A DNA stretch of 64,000 nucleotides from Flaccisagitta enflata (GCA_965153355.1 OZ231126.1:44020001-44084000), one strand, 5' to 3'; positions 35,742-56,649 are shown, counted from the first letter of the stretch. The notes: a model not told the origin generated them from the letters alone. Translations and numbers: made by a program.

Positions 35742-36900
35742 GTCAGTACTTTTGGGAATAACATTTAGTTTACTATTAGGTGTTAACTTTTGTCTCATCT
35801 CGAAATAAATTCTTAAATAAACAATAACTAGCCCAACAGGACAGTTGTCGCGTGCTCCGTTTTTTACTGGCAATTTTATTTGCATTATTTCATAATTGTA
35901 TAATTACATTCAAGATTCAGAATAATCTGAAAATGATGAAAAAGACTGAAATTCAATAATCTGACGGACGCATCGACGGACAAACCGACGGACGAACTGG
36001 CCCACAGTCATATATAGCTGTGAATCGATAAACCGAAAGACAAACATACTCACCATTATGAAAACTCATTTTGCTATTGCCGCACTGTTACCAAACTTAT
36101 TATTTTATTTTTTTTGGACTTTGACTCATGATAAAAATGTGAATTGCATTTGAAGAGGAACGAAAAAATTTGCAAATCGAGAGGAAAGAATTCAACTCTT
36201 TGAGTTGATTTTTTTACTTTTTTTATTATCACAGTTCATTCACTTATACAATGGTTTTTTGTTGTACTCTGAAACGCAGTTTTCATTTTAGGCAGAAAAA
36301 AACAGTCAGAGAAGAGAGAACACACCTCAATATTTATAAATATTGTTTATTATTTATAGTTAAAAGCGATGAAAATCTGGGTGTCCTAAGTGGGTGTATC
36401 TTTAGTTTAGGTCCATCCATCTATCTATTTCTAACTGAAGTTTAGATACCATGAATTTTTTTAACTTTTTGATTTTTATCAATGATCCAATAAAAGCATG
36501 AAATAAAAAAAAAACTTAAAATGAGTGGAAAATCCAAAAAAGTCACTTTGTTATGGATGGATGGAATAGGAGACCATTGTGTCGAGATCAGTATGTCCTC
36601 TAACTGTTTGAATAAGTTCGAAATGTTTTCTGACTATGGCAGAGATATGTTGAACGACTTCTCATTAAGTTACCATTAACCACTAAACATAAACTTAGTA
36701 ATTCCTTTCGATTCAAATCAAGTAAACTTTTTCCAAACATCTGACCTACTTTTTTCGTTTTCGGTTATACTTCGGTACTCTTTTTAAGCTCCTTATATCA
36801 AAACTTCATTATTACTTGAATTTATGTCAATCCGAAACGAGTTTTTTTAAACCTTTATCACTCTTCGATACAATCTCTTCATCGTAATTTTTCACTCAAA
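35742..36900. other. Gene-free AT-rich DNA
   Basis: One degenerate family A-like fragment (GACGGACAAACCGACGGACG) lies near 35963-35998. Nothing else was recognised. Confidence 0.5.
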
Positions 36901-36904
36901 ATGT

Positions 36905-37905
<1,001 letters not shown>

Positions 37906-37907
37906 TA

Positions 37908-38056
<149 letters not shown>

Positions 38057-38325
38057 GCTTTTCTCTCCACACCACTTGTGGCACTTGTGCGTTTTCGGTC
38101 TCCCACGCCGACGCCCAACGACGTTCCTCCACTTACAATGATCGATGGCGAAATGATGACTGCGATGACAACGACGGCAATACCGACAATGACGATTACG
38201 ACGACGATGCGCTATCAGTTACAACATTTAACGAGTTTGCCTCCTGTTGAGTTCCCTCTCCAGCTCTTACTTCCGCTGGATTTATATCGGTTTCAATTTC
38301 CCTCTTCTCTTTACCGCTCGCGCGC

Positions 38326-38328
<3 letters not shown>

Positions 38329-38410
<82 letters not shown>
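38329..38410. repeat. (AG)n microsatellite
   Basis: About 41 AG units. It is one of the few tracts with the purine strand on plus. Confidence 0.97.
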
Positions 38411-38413
<3 letters not shown>

Positions 38414-38740
38414 GGTTGGGCAGGAGCAGTAATGCAAAAACCGCTCGGAATTCAAAAATGTGACCTACCGACCGACCGACCTACCGACCGACACGGCAAG
38501 GTGTAGAGTCGCGTGTCCGCGACTAAAAAAGGAAAGTAGGAAAGCAAGAAAGAAACAAAGAAACAAAAAAACAACAACAACAAAAAAAACTATGAAAACA
38601 AGGCCGTTTACGACGTATGTACACGTACCTTCAGTCGCCGATGGTTGGGCAGGGGCAGTACAGCAAACAACGCTCTCATTTGAAAAACGTTACCGATGGA
38701 CCAACCGACGGAGCGACCGACGTACCGATACGGCTAATAA
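38411..38740 (-). mobile_element. Two family A copies in tandem, minus
   Basis: First copy: GGTTGGGCAGGAGCAG, ACCGACCGACC core, and head AGTCGCGTGTCCGCGACT plus A run (ends 38532). Second, partial copy: GGTTGGGCAGGGGCAG at 38644 and ACCAACCGACGGAGCGACCG to 38740, with its head lost. Confidence 0.65.
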
Positions 38741-38921
38741 GACTAATAAGATAGTAAAACAGACATTGAGTCATTGAGTCATTGAGTCTGAAATGGAAGA
38801 TCCTCGGGTTATTGATACAACTGTTGCTGCCCGTGCGGATCCTAATTGGCTTCCGCTGTTTACAATAAGAGCGATTGATGCCTTTTCAAGTCTTGAGTAC
38901 AAATACACACAAACGACGCGT

Positions 38922-38923
<2 letters not shown>

Positions 38924-38977
<54 letters not shown>

Positions 38978-39066
38978 TCCATCTGTTGTTGTAGTCGTTT
39001 GATACGGTAGCGGCGGTGTTTGAGTGTGATGGTGGCGACGGATGGATGGAGAATCAGCTGATTTGA

Positions 39067-39139
<73 letters not shown>
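38924..39139. repeat. (AG)n at 38924-38973 and (CT)n at 39069-39139
   Basis: Opposite-strand dinucleotide tracts separated by about 95 bp. They could pair to form a cruciform-like structure. Confidence 0.95.
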
Positions 39140-39142
<3 letters not shown>

Positions 39143-39429
39143 TACATTTTCCCTCTCGCTCTCGCGATTGCCCTACTTTGTCTGACCCTTTCTCTCTCTT
39201 CTGCGCTTGGCCGGCCGAGACGCGTGTCGGTGATGATTATTGTAGACGTCTTCTTTTGTCGGTGTTTGTCTGACCAGAGGAGATCGTGGGAATTTATTGT
39301 GAAAGATTCCCTTTCTATCTTACTGTCTGTCCTTCAATGGTCTACATTGCGAAGTGCCGCGTGTGACGACTTCGTGCGCGTGCGTATATGATTTAGGGAA
39401 GCCGTAGCTATGCCTATTGCCTATGCTGC

Positions 39430-39728
39430 TTCGATTCTTCCATCCTTTCCTCCTTTCATCCATCCTTCCCTCATCCTTTCATGCTTCCTTCCTTCCTCCC
39501 TGCCTCCCTTCCTTCCTTCCTTCCTTCTTTCCCTCCTTCCTTTCTTCTCTCTGTCCTTTCACTCTTTTTCTTCTTAGATCCTTCCTTTCTTCCGTCATTC
39601 CTTCTTTCCTTCTTTCCTTTCTTCATTCCTTCATTTTCTTCTTTCCTTCCCTCCGTGATTCCTTCTTCATTGTTTTTTTTTCTTTGTTTCTTTTTTTTCC
39701 CTTTTTTTTTTCTTTTTTTTTCTATTTT
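39430..39728. repeat. Degenerate TTCC/TTTC pyrimidine tract
   Basis: About 300 bp almost free of purines on the plus strand. It ends at the T run of the next family A element. Confidence 0.9.
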
Positions 39729-40440
39729 TTTTTAGGTGCGCCAAAGCACTTCTCACTGCCCTCTCATAACAAGATCAGGTAAAAAGTAACATTGCAGTTG
39801 GTTTTTTCATTGTTTTGTATAGAATCTGAGCTCTATTTACTGGAACTAATGAAGACAAAATCTTGTCAAGAGCGCTTTTTGAGATTTTCATGAATATTGA
39901 TGGTTCTCAGCCTTGTTTTGCTTGTAGATTCAACTGGGTATTTCAAAGATATTCTTTGTCAGCAAATTTGTGTTCCCGGTGAAATTTCCATTTATTTGAT
40001 AGGTCACAACATATACTTTTACTTAGAAATAGAATTTTCATTTTTTGAACCACCGTTGCAAAATTGTAACGGTGGCCTAAAATTGGAAAATTGCATTTTT
40101 TGACAAAACCTAGCAAATGAATGGAAATTTCATCAGGAGTTCAAATATGCTGACAAAAAAGATTTTCAAAGTGCCCAGTAGAATCTACATGCAAAACAAA
40201 GCTAAAAACCATCATTTTTCTGAAAATCTCAAACAGTGCTCTTGAAAAGATTTTATCTTTGTTAGTTCCATTAATAGAGCACAGATTCTATACAAAACAA
40301 TGAAAAAACCTACCTGATCTTGCTGTGAGAGGTTAGTGCTCTATGAGGCTGTGTCCGTCGGTCGGTCGGTCTGTCGGTCGAGTAATGAATTCGTTCGACG
40401 ATCCACCCGGCGCACCTTATTGGCCTACTTGGCCTTGTTT
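39729..40440 (+). mobile_element. Family A element containing an inverted repeat
   Basis: Head TTTAGGTGCGCCAAAGCACT (39731 on) and tail CCTACTTGGCCTTGTTT (to 40440) are typical. Inside, 39770-40000 is mirrored by 40100-40325: AACAAGATCAGGTA against TACCTGATCTTG, and TTTTTTCATTGTTTTGTATA against its inverse. A second head remnant with GGTCGGTCGG follows at 40345-40380. The inverted repeat seems inserted in, or captured by, the element head. Confidence 0.7.
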
Positions 40441-40515
40441 AATTTTCTTTTTCTTTGTCTCTGTTCGTTCGTTTTTTTTCCTTTTCTTCTTCTTTCCTCC
40501 TTAATTTTGTGACTA

Positions 40516-40666
40516 CAGTTAAACCCCGCTTTAACGGATCCAAGAGTAATGGAAACCCGCATATGATGAATTTAAACAATTGGTCTTTTGATGTTTATTT
40601 CTTTAATTTCTTTGTTGGTAATACAAGGATGAGTCACTTGACATCTGTTATTGCGGGGTTTAACTG
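40516..40666. mobile_element. pogo/Tigger-like MITE (151 bp)
   Basis: Perfect 14-bp terminal inverted repeats CAGTTAAACCCCGC...GCGGGGTTTAACTG flanked on both sides by TA, the target duplicated by Tc1/mariner-pogo elements. The extended TIR (TTTAACGGA against AATAACAG) decays inward. No transposase. Confidence 0.85.
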
Positions 40667-41102
40667 TATCATTGTCATTTCCAAACGTTGAGCGTTTCGC
40701 TCATTTTTGGTCACATAACTTGCCAAACGACTCAATAACGAGGGTGTTTCTGTCGGTCCAAAGGTTGGTAACGCGAAATCGGCGGTGTCCATTGCCCCTG
40801 TTCTTTCCTTAAAGCACCCGCCCATCCATAATACTGGGCCTGCTCAATCGCATTACTGCCCTCTGACCACTCGCATTATTGACCTTGCCCACCCGCAAGC
40901 TACTTCTTATTGATCCGGTGTCTGGCCTTGTTCGCGGTATCCCGCGCTTTGAATCCCTAGAGAAGAGCCAAAAGACCTGTTGCCATCTGTCAGCAGCTGC
41001 AATGAGTCGATGAAAGAATCATAAGAATATTACGTTTACACTACTGGATTTATCCCGTTCAGTTTATGCCAGATCGTCTACCGTCTATCGTGAATGTGAT
41101 AG

Positions 41103-41321
41103 AACAAGGCCAACACATATAAGTCGCGTGCGAGACTTACTACGTGATGACCTAGAATGACTTAGAATGTCTTAGAATACTAAGGAAATAAAATTGATAA
41201 AAAAAAAGTAAAAGTGTGATAGACCGACGGACAGACAAACAGACCGACCGACCGACCGACCGACCGACCGACCGACCGACGGACAAAGTGGGGAGTAGAG
41301 TCACGTGCACGCGACTAAAAA
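41103..41321 (-). mobile_element. Family A element, minus, long ACCG core
   Basis: On plus it reads AACAAGGCCAACACA, an internal GTCGCGTGCGAGAC, an (ACCG) core of about nine units (41246-41280), GGGGAGTAGAG, and head AGTCACGTGCACGCGACT followed by A4. Confidence 0.78.
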
Positions 41322-43634
<2,313 letters not shown>

Positions 43635-43801
43635 TCATTTTTTCATTCATTCATTCATTCATTCATTCATTCATTCATTCATTCATTCATAAGATCATAT
43701 ACGACCGGATTAAATATCTCGAATGTTCACTCTTGTTTAGTTTCACATATTGGCCATAACTAGGCCTTGTTTCTTTCATTCTCTCTTCCTATGTTTCTTT
43801 G

Positions 43802-43887
<86 letters not shown>

Positions 43888-43969
43888 TTTCTTTTCTTTT
43901 CTTTTCTTTTCTTTCATTCTTTCTTTCTCTCTTTTTCTTTACTTCATTTTTTTTTCTCCAATAAATACT

Positions 43970-44063
<94 letters not shown>
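43635..44063. repeat. (ATTC)n, (TTTC)n and (CT)n cluster
   Basis: (ATTC)n 43635-43690, (TTTC)n about 43796-43920 with TTTTC variants, and (CT)n 43974-44060. Confidence 0.95.
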
Positions 44064-44324
44064 CAAGAGATAATGACTAAATATAAGCAATTCTGCATGG
44101 CCTTATAAGGGACGTTGGCCTGCATGCCATGGTTTGCTTTCGGCCGCTCTCGGTCGGTCTCAACCGCTCTCGGTCGCTCTCGCCGCGCCTTACTTCCAAG
44201 CAGAGATATCCAGCGGTCAGTTGTCACGCGCTAACGCAAATCTTGACAGATGGTTTTCTTTTTCTCTCCAAGTTCGCCGCTCTCTTTCCCTCTCAGTGCC
44301 ATCGTCTGTTTCACTGTTTTCGTC

Positions 44325-48007
<3,683 letters not shown>

Positions 48008-48082
<75 letters not shown>

Positions 48083-48106
48083 AAGAAAGAAAAAAAGAAA
48101 AAAATA

Positions 48107-48172
<66 letters not shown>
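48008..48172. repeat. (AG)n joined to (GAAA)n
   Basis: (AG)n 48008-48079 changes to GAAA units to 48172, followed by a degenerate purine tract to about 48450. It is the strand-reversed form of the (TTTC)n(CT)n composites. Confidence 0.96.
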
Positions 48173-48173
<1 letters not shown>

Positions 48174-48500
48174 GAAGAAGAAAAATAAGAAAGGACGAAT
48201 AGGACAAAGTATAAAAGAACCACACAAAGTACAAACTAGAAAAGTAGGGAAAAAAAAGAAAAGGGAAGAAGGGAGAAGTGAGAGGTGAGAGGAGGGCATG
48301 AAAAAGAACAAAAGGAAAGAAATTGTGACAGAATAGAATAAAATGAAAAGTAGAGAGAAAAGAGATAGAAAAGAAAGAAAGAGAGCGAGAGACAAATTAA
48401 GAAATCACGAGGAAAGAAATAAAGAAAGAAAGAATGACAATATGAAAGGAACAAGTCCTCCAAGGATCCCTCTACTGCTGTTTTGAGGTAGTGGGGTGAC

Positions 48501-48865
48501 GGCAGGGCAGAGGCCTCAAAGGGCTATGTCCTGTAGAACACAGGAGTGAACCGCTACGTCCGTTTGTCTATCAGTCCGTGACTGATTTTAGGAGGGTTGA
48601 CTAATTCTAGGCCTATAAGTATGAGATTAGTTAAGGGTTTGAGCGATTTGGGCTGGGTTTTGGGCCTGGACGCAGAAATTTTATCCTTTCAGTCTGGATT
48701 TTGTCTTACAGGCTAGGTTTTTGGCTTAAAAGCTGGAATTTGAGCCTTATAGTTAGGATTTGGGCCAACAGGCTGTCATTCTGGTCTCGTGGCTGGGATT
48801 TTGGCCAACCGGTTGGGATTTGGGCCTCTAGGTTGAGATTTGGGCCTTGAGTCCTCAGGAGGGGG
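48501..48865. mobile_element. Family B element, partial
   Basis: GGCAGGGCAGAGGCCTCAAAG core, CCTGTAGAACACAGG box, and a degenerate GGCTGGGATTTGGGCCT array (48645-48850). Confidence 0.65.
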
Positions 48866-48887
48866 AATGGACAGACAGACAAGAAAG

Positions 48888-48938
48888 CAAGAAAGAAAGA
48901 AAGAAAGAAAGAAAGATCGAAAAAGAAAGAAAGAAAAA

Positions 48939-48979
<41 letters not shown>

Positions 48980-48980
48980 C
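48888..48980. repeat. (GAAA)n microsatellite
   Basis: Two GAAA blocks separated by GATCGAAA. Confidence 0.95.
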
Positions 48981-49234
48981 GAAAGGACAAGAAAAAAGAA
49001 AGAAGGAAAGAGATAGTAAGGTGGATCGGAGAATATATAAGGAGACGAGGTTCTTTTGGATCATTCTCTCGCGAGAATTTGAGCGATGCTCACCTTTTGA
49101 CATTTGCAATGGAAAGGAGCCGGGCCGAGGGCCGGGCCGAGGGCCGGGTGTAATTGTAAACCTCTTTACGTGAGGGGCGGGAGGCCGAGAGTGTCGCCAT
49201 ACCGTGTTTGCGGAGAGCAGAATAGGACAGTTGC

Positions 49235-49392
<158 letters not shown>

Positions 49393-50428
49393 ATAGACAA
49401 ACATACAATCACAGAGACTAACGTAGTGACATTCGTTAGGATAGAAGAACAGATAGAGTTCAGTCAACAAAGTAACCTAGCGACTAAATGCTTTGATTTA
49501 GGGTCATGAACATTTGACAAAACTAAGTGGACAAAAGCAGCTATGTTGACTAGAGAAAAACCACTAAGCCTTGACATACAATTTCAAAACTAGACCCCAA
49601 TGACTAAAGCGTCTATTAACAATCGGTTACATTTGGGTAAAATTGCACGGTGTTTTCCCAAAAGGGCCTACAAAAATTTTGTATTTCGCTGCCATCCCAA
49701 CGAGGGTCAATTGAGTGACCAAGGTCATGCAACGGTTTTTTCGATATATCGAAGAACCTATGCTTAGCTTTGCTGACCCAAATCTAGGTATGGCAAATTT
49801 TGAAATTCAGTGAATTTTAAAGGCGCTCTTTCTTTTTCCTTCTATTCATTACAATAAACCAACGCTCGCTTTTGTATTACGACACAAAGGGACGAGAAGT
49901 TAATGCCGCCTGTATAAACTCCCCATTTTTGACTTACAATTTCCGACGTATTTAACCTTCATGGGGTCTCGATTGTAAGTCGATTGCAACCCCCGTGGAT
50001 TCATCTTCCTGTGTGTATTTTCATCGAGTTTCGGGATTGTGTAAGGAGAACGCACTCACAATGGGGAGGTTTTCTTTTATACATTTCCTCATTTTCCTCT
50101 ATTGTAACTATGGGGCTGTATTATTGTTATATCGACCAACGTTCAATGTCATCGCGCGCGTCAACCAATTCATACCCCATCAACCAATGGACGTTTGAAT
50201 TGAGAGAGAGAATGAATACAATCATTACAAAGTCGTAAATGTTGGTTTGTTTTGTGAAGGAGGTCGCCGTCTTAATTCCGCCACGCTAATCTCTGTCTGT
50301 CTGTCACTTTGTCTCTCTGTCATCTTGTCTATTTGTCTGTCCAACTGCTTGTTTATCTGACCTTTTCTCATTATGCGTCTGTTTGTCTCTGCCCATTTTT
50401 ACCTGTGTGTCTTTCTGTCCCTGTCTCC
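49393..50428. other. Gene-free DNA
   Basis: No feature recognised up to the pyrimidine block. Confidence 0.5.
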
Positions 50429-51380
<952 letters not shown>

Positions 51381-51489
51381 TTCACTTCCTTCCCTCGATC
51401 CTTCCTTTCTTCCTTCCTCCTCTCAATCTACCCTTCTTTCCTTCTGTGCTTCCTTCCCTCTTTCCTCTCTCCTTACTTTGATCCTCATT

Positions 51490-51871
51490 GGGCAGCGGCC
51501 CCGAAGGGGTCAATGACCTATGCTTTCACACAGGGGAATTTTCTCCTCCTCCTCCTTTTCCTTCTTCTCCATCTCCGTACCCCCCCCCACCTCCAGGCCC
51601 ATATCTCGGTCTTGAAGCCCATATCCCAGCCTTGAGGCCCAAATCCCAGACTTGAGGCCCAAATCCCAGCCTCAAGGCCCAAATCCTAGCCTCAAGGCCT
51701 AAATCTCAGCCTGGAGGCCCAGATTTCAGTCTTGAAGCCCAAATCTGGAGGTGGGGAAGGAGAGGAGGAAAGGAGGAAAAATTCCTGTGTGAAAGCATCA
51801 TCATCGACCTGGGACCTCCTCCTCCTCAACTTTCACAAACTACTAAGGCAGGGCACGGGTACCGCTGACCA
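51490..51871. mobile_element. Family B element, compact copy
   Basis: GGGCAGCGGCCCCGAAGGGG core at 51490, TATGCTTTCACACAGG at 51520 mirrored by CCTGTGTGAAAGCAT near 51784-51798, a 20-bp array of AGGCCCAAATCCCAGCCT between them (51590-51750), and the terminal motif GGCACGGGTACCGCTGACC to 51871. It is the clearest foldback-plus-minisatellite example. Confidence 0.78.
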
Positions 51872-52233
51872 TCTAACGCTTTTGCGACTATATTTAACGT
51901 ACCTTTTTACCTGGCCTTCTATGATTCTATCATTCCCTCTTTTGCTTACGTGAAGGGAAGAAAAAACTTGTTTTTTTACTTCGTCGCGTTTTCGTTGACG
52001 ACTGACAAAGTGACAAAATCCATGAATAAACGCCGTTGAAGGACAAAAAACGGACCTACAAATGACGGACATTCAAAAGATAGACTTTCAAAAGAACGGA
52101 CTTACAAAAGAGCGGACTTACAATAGACGGACATGCAAATGTGGAATGAAGCGGATGATTGCTCAAGGTTAGGGAAGAATAAGGACGGAGTTGATTTTCA
52201 AAGGAAAAAATACATAAAGATAAATCTGTCTCA

Positions 52234-52555
<322 letters not shown>

Positions 52556-53021
52556 GTTCCACATGCGTAGAGACGTCCTTCGGACTTACAATCATGAATA
52601 ATCCGCTTATTATTATTGTTGTTGTTGTTGTCGTTGTATTTCCGCGTCCTTATTCTTATTTTCTTCTCTTTTCTGTATATTTGCATTACAATAGTTTTTA
52701 TTTTGTGTAAGCGGGTTCATCAGAACCTCAAATCCTAGAAACGCCGATCTGCGTGATGAGATTCGTATAAACTATAACTTTTTGTTGCAAAGCTTAATGC
52801 AGATTAAAGATTTATAGATCGGCGAGCATTAATAACTCACGTTATTCTCGCCTCAGTGGATAGGAAGTACAGCTACAACTTGATTTGATGGAAATCGGGC
52901 AGTGCAATGGTAGAAACGGTTTAAAAGTCCCTTGATTTGAAGAGAAACAAAATTTAAGCATGCGTTATCTTAAAGTGGATAACCTAACAGTTCGATCTAC
53001 ATGTTACAAAAAGTTTTTCAC

Positions 53022-53183
53022 TTTTTAGTTGCGGACACGCAACTCTATAAGAGGCTTTGTCCGTCGGTCCGTCGGTCCGTCCGTTGGTCCGTCCGTGGAC
53101 ACGAGTCGAAAATTGGGAAAACACGCTTTTCCGCCCCTGCCCACCCGTCCGCAACTGGTATGGGCCGTGTATCCGGCCTTGTT
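53022..53183 (+). mobile_element. Family A element, complete copy
   Basis: T5, head AGTTGCGGACACGCAACT, ATAAGAGGCTTTGTCCG, a GTCGGTCCGTCGG core, CCGCCCCTGCCCACCCG, and tail GTATCCGGCCTTGTT. It is collinear with 3564-3732. Confidence 0.8.
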
Positions 53184-53321
53184 CTCCTTTAGCTCAAAAT
53201 GATGCCTATTTGCATATATGCCCATATGTCTATAGTTATTCATTATTATCTGATTTGTGACGATAGGTTTCCTGATCCTACGTTAGGGTGATCATTCTGA
53301 TCGGGTTCTGCCCGCTATTTT

Positions 53322-53645
53322 GTTGTTGTTGTGGTTGTTGTCAACCGGGGGAGTCTACCCGGGCGAGATGAGCATGATCAATTTTGATCATGAATGCGGC
53401 ATCGCGATCCACAACGTAGAGTCATGCCATTGGACAGTTTAGGTGTAAGATTCCTATCAATGTCGTTTCAGCTCGCTATCAGCTTCAACCATTGAGGGAA
53501 CTTTATTTCAATCATAGAGACACGTTACTCTAGCAATGCTACGTCTGACTCTGAGCAGGGAATGCGGACTGGGATCGATCCCGCAACTTTTCCATCCAGA
53601 GGCAATTCGGCAAGAGCATTAATCACTCGGCCACAACGCACCCCC
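53322..53645 (-). mobile_element. tRNA-derived SINE, minus strand
   Basis: On the minus strand a pol III A-box-like TGGCCGAGTGATT (53621-53633) is followed at tRNA-like spacing by a B-box-like GCGGGATCGATCCC (53571-53584). The body runs about 240 bp and ends in an (AAC)n tail (53321-53341). The head is closest in look to tRNA genes carrying GGCCGAGTGG. Target duplications were not confirmed. Confidence 0.72.
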
Positions 53646-54332
53646 TCTACTCAGTGCTGTAGGCCCACTGGACCGCACCCTAGTGATCACTGTTAGTCGG
53701 ATATCAGCGTGACAAATCAGTTTCTTCATCTTTTTTCGAGGTCTTGCCTGTTATTGTCCTACCCGTCTATCCCTACCATGACTTCAACAATCATCTTGTG
53801 TAACAGATGTCTAAGTGGTGCCAAAGGGTTTCACAAGGGTGTAGCTCGCCTATCTGGGCACGTTGATCTTGTGCCATCATCGTTTCAATTGTTGGTATAA
53901 CAGTGGAGAAGGACGCACATTTGTTCCTCGCTTCAACGAATTCGCAAGATTTGGGGGCACGACAAAAACATGAGTTATATGAGTTTTATTATAAGACATT
54001 TAGATTTACCTTATTTTATTGATTTGTAAAAAACAAATTCAGTCCTGTGCCCAAGTTGTTGTTGTTATTGTTCTTGATGTTGTTGTCGTCGTTGTGATCA
54101 TAGCAGTCTTTGTAATTCACTTCGTTGTTGTTGTTGTTTTCATTATCATCGTCTTTGTTTTGTATGCGGAACTGTCTTATTTTTCTTTCTCCTCTTCTTA
54201 TGAAGAATTAAAAGGGATAAAGGAAGAAAGATGTAGGACTTTTTCGTTGTGTATGTATGCACAACGTTCAGGTTTATTCAGGCTTTCATCTCTCTTCCCC
54301 TGGATAGAAGCTTTTCAATAAAAAAAAAAAAG

Positions 54333-54334
<2 letters not shown>
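53646..54334. other. Gene-free DNA
   Basis: Contains GTT/CTT-rich runs (54055-54165) and no recognised gene. Confidence 0.5.

Positions 54335-54425
<91 letters not shown>
54335..54425. repeat. (CT)n microsatellite
   Basis: About 45 units after an A11 run. Confidence 0.97.
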
Positions 54426-54431
<6 letters not shown>

Positions 54432-54679
54432 CAAATTCTCTCTTTTTTTTTTACAATCTTTGTCTGTGCTTGGATTTGAAAATTCTGCTCTACTTAATTG
54501 TTCTACATAACTGGCATGGCAGTCCCTCTCTCGGCCTTTCTTCTCGTCATGTAGCCTACCAATCTATTGTCAAATTTCAAGGTTTGGAACCAACGGTTTC
54601 AGGACTCGCAGGGAAGTGGCTGGACACCCCGCGGTTTTCACCGCCGCTCCACTGTATACGAGCAACAGAAAAAAAGCAA

Positions 54680-54710
54680 GCAAGAAAGAAAGAAAGAAAG
54701 AGAGAAGGAC

Positions 54711-54753
<43 letters not shown>

Positions 54754-54785
54754 AAAGAGAAAAAAAGCTAGAAAGCGAGCAAGCT

Positions 54786-54864
<79 letters not shown>

Positions 54865-54920
54865 AAAAAAAATGAAGAAAGAATGAAAGAAAGAAAGCTA
54901 GACAGAAAGAAAGCAAGAAA
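54680..54920. repeat. (GAAA)n with AGCTAGAAAGCGAGC interruption
   Basis: GAAA blocks at about 54680-54760 and 54785-54920. Confidence 0.95.
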
Positions 54921-55379
54921 GAGCCGTGTCAGGAAATTTTTTTTCAATTTTGGATTACTTTTTTTGTGAATGTTCCGCGACTTTTTTTTCAAAGTTTTGT
55001 ACTGAACTGTGAGACAGATGGACGATTCTTCATCTTTTCCCACTTTTTTCACTCATTTTTTTTTCTTTTGGACAATTTCTGTCGCAGGTATTTGTCCTTC
55101 CATCTTGTTTTTAGGTGCGCCATAGCACCTCTATAAGAGGCTCTGTCTGTCGGTCGGTCGGTTGGTTGGTTGGTTGGTCGGTAACGCTCGAGTTGAAAAT
55201 ATCAAGAAACAGTAAAAAATCACCGGAAATGATTCAGAAATATGCTAGGATGATTCCCAGATGCCCCATAGCATCTCTATAAGAAGCTCTGTCCGTCCGT
55301 CCGTCCATCCGTCGGTCAGGCTCGCATGAAAAATCACTAAAATGTTTGAAATCAATAGAAAACTCATTTCGTTCATCAT

Positions 55380-55471
55380 AAATGATACTAATATATCATA
55401 ACTGATATGTATCATAAATGATATCATATATATCATATCATATATATCATCATATATATCATATCATATAT

Positions 55472-55554
<83 letters not shown>

Positions 55555-56640
55555 TTTATCATTATATCATTTATCATATCATATATCATATCATATATCA
55601 TATCATATATCATATCATATCATATATCATATCATATCACCTATATTAAAAAATCTCAGAATTATGTCAAAATAGAAGGATTTTACCGTCCATCCAGTAC
55701 TAGACCAATTTTGACCCAAGGAATCCAAATCTGCAGTCAGAAATGGTCTCAGGTCAATATTTCAATAGGCTGCAGCTACATTTCTCAGGTCAAAATACTA
55801 TATAAGGTCAAATTTTCAAAATTGGAAATTTGTCAATCTGATTGCAGATTCAAAATCCTTGCAAAAAAGTGTGTGAAGAAAGTGTCTTTCTTTTTTCAAA
55901 ATTTTGATTAGAACATAGTCAAAATTAACATTATCCGTTAAAATCAGACCGAATTTAGACAAAAGAGCAATTTTACTCTATTTTGGATGTTAAACGCTAA
56001 TTTTGACAATGTTCCAATCAAAATTTCAAAAAAAGAAAGATACTTCTTTTTAATAATTTTTTCCAAAGATTTTGAATCTGCAATCAGATTGACAAATTTC
56101 CAATTTTGAAAATTTGACCTTATATAATATTTTGGCAGAATGTAGCTGTATCATTGACCTGAGACCATTTCTGACTGAATTTAGATTCCATCAAATGATC
56201 TAGTGATGGACAGTAAAATCCATTTTGACATAATTCTGAGATTTAATATCATATCATATCATACATCATATCATGTATCATATCATATATCATATCATAT
56301 ATCATATCATTTATCATATCATATATCATATCATATATCATATCATATATCATATCGTATATCATATCATATATCATGTCATATATAATGTCATATATCA
56401 TGTCATATATCATGTCATATATCATATCATATATCATATCATATATCATATCATATATCATATCATATCATATATCATATCATATATCATATCATATATC
56501 ATATCATATATCATATCATATATCATATCGTATTTCATATCATATATCATATCATATATCATATCATATATATCAAATACATCATATATTTCATATATAT
56601 CATATATATCATATAAATCATAAATGATACTGATATAATC
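55380..56640. repeat. 1.25-kb palindrome: TATCA satellite flanking inverted unique arms
   Basis: ATATC-rich satellite at 55385-55640 (with (AT)n 55475-55550) and 56246-56630 flanks two arms, about 55654-55900 and 56000-56242. The arms are inverted copies: GTCAAATTTTCAAAATTGG against CCAATTTTGAAAATTTGAC, and GGATTTTACCGTCCATC against its inverse. The centre is near 55950. Confidence 0.85.
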
Positions 56641-56649
56641 AGCTACGGT

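Noticed and set aside
38064-38329. Frames with Asp-rich or Pro/Leu-rich peptides after the (CT)n
   Set aside because: Two overlapping frames look equally plausible, and neither has splice or domain support.
53565-53640. Functional tRNA gene
   Set aside because: The boxes are tRNA-like, but the acceptor stem does not close and a SINE body and tail follow.
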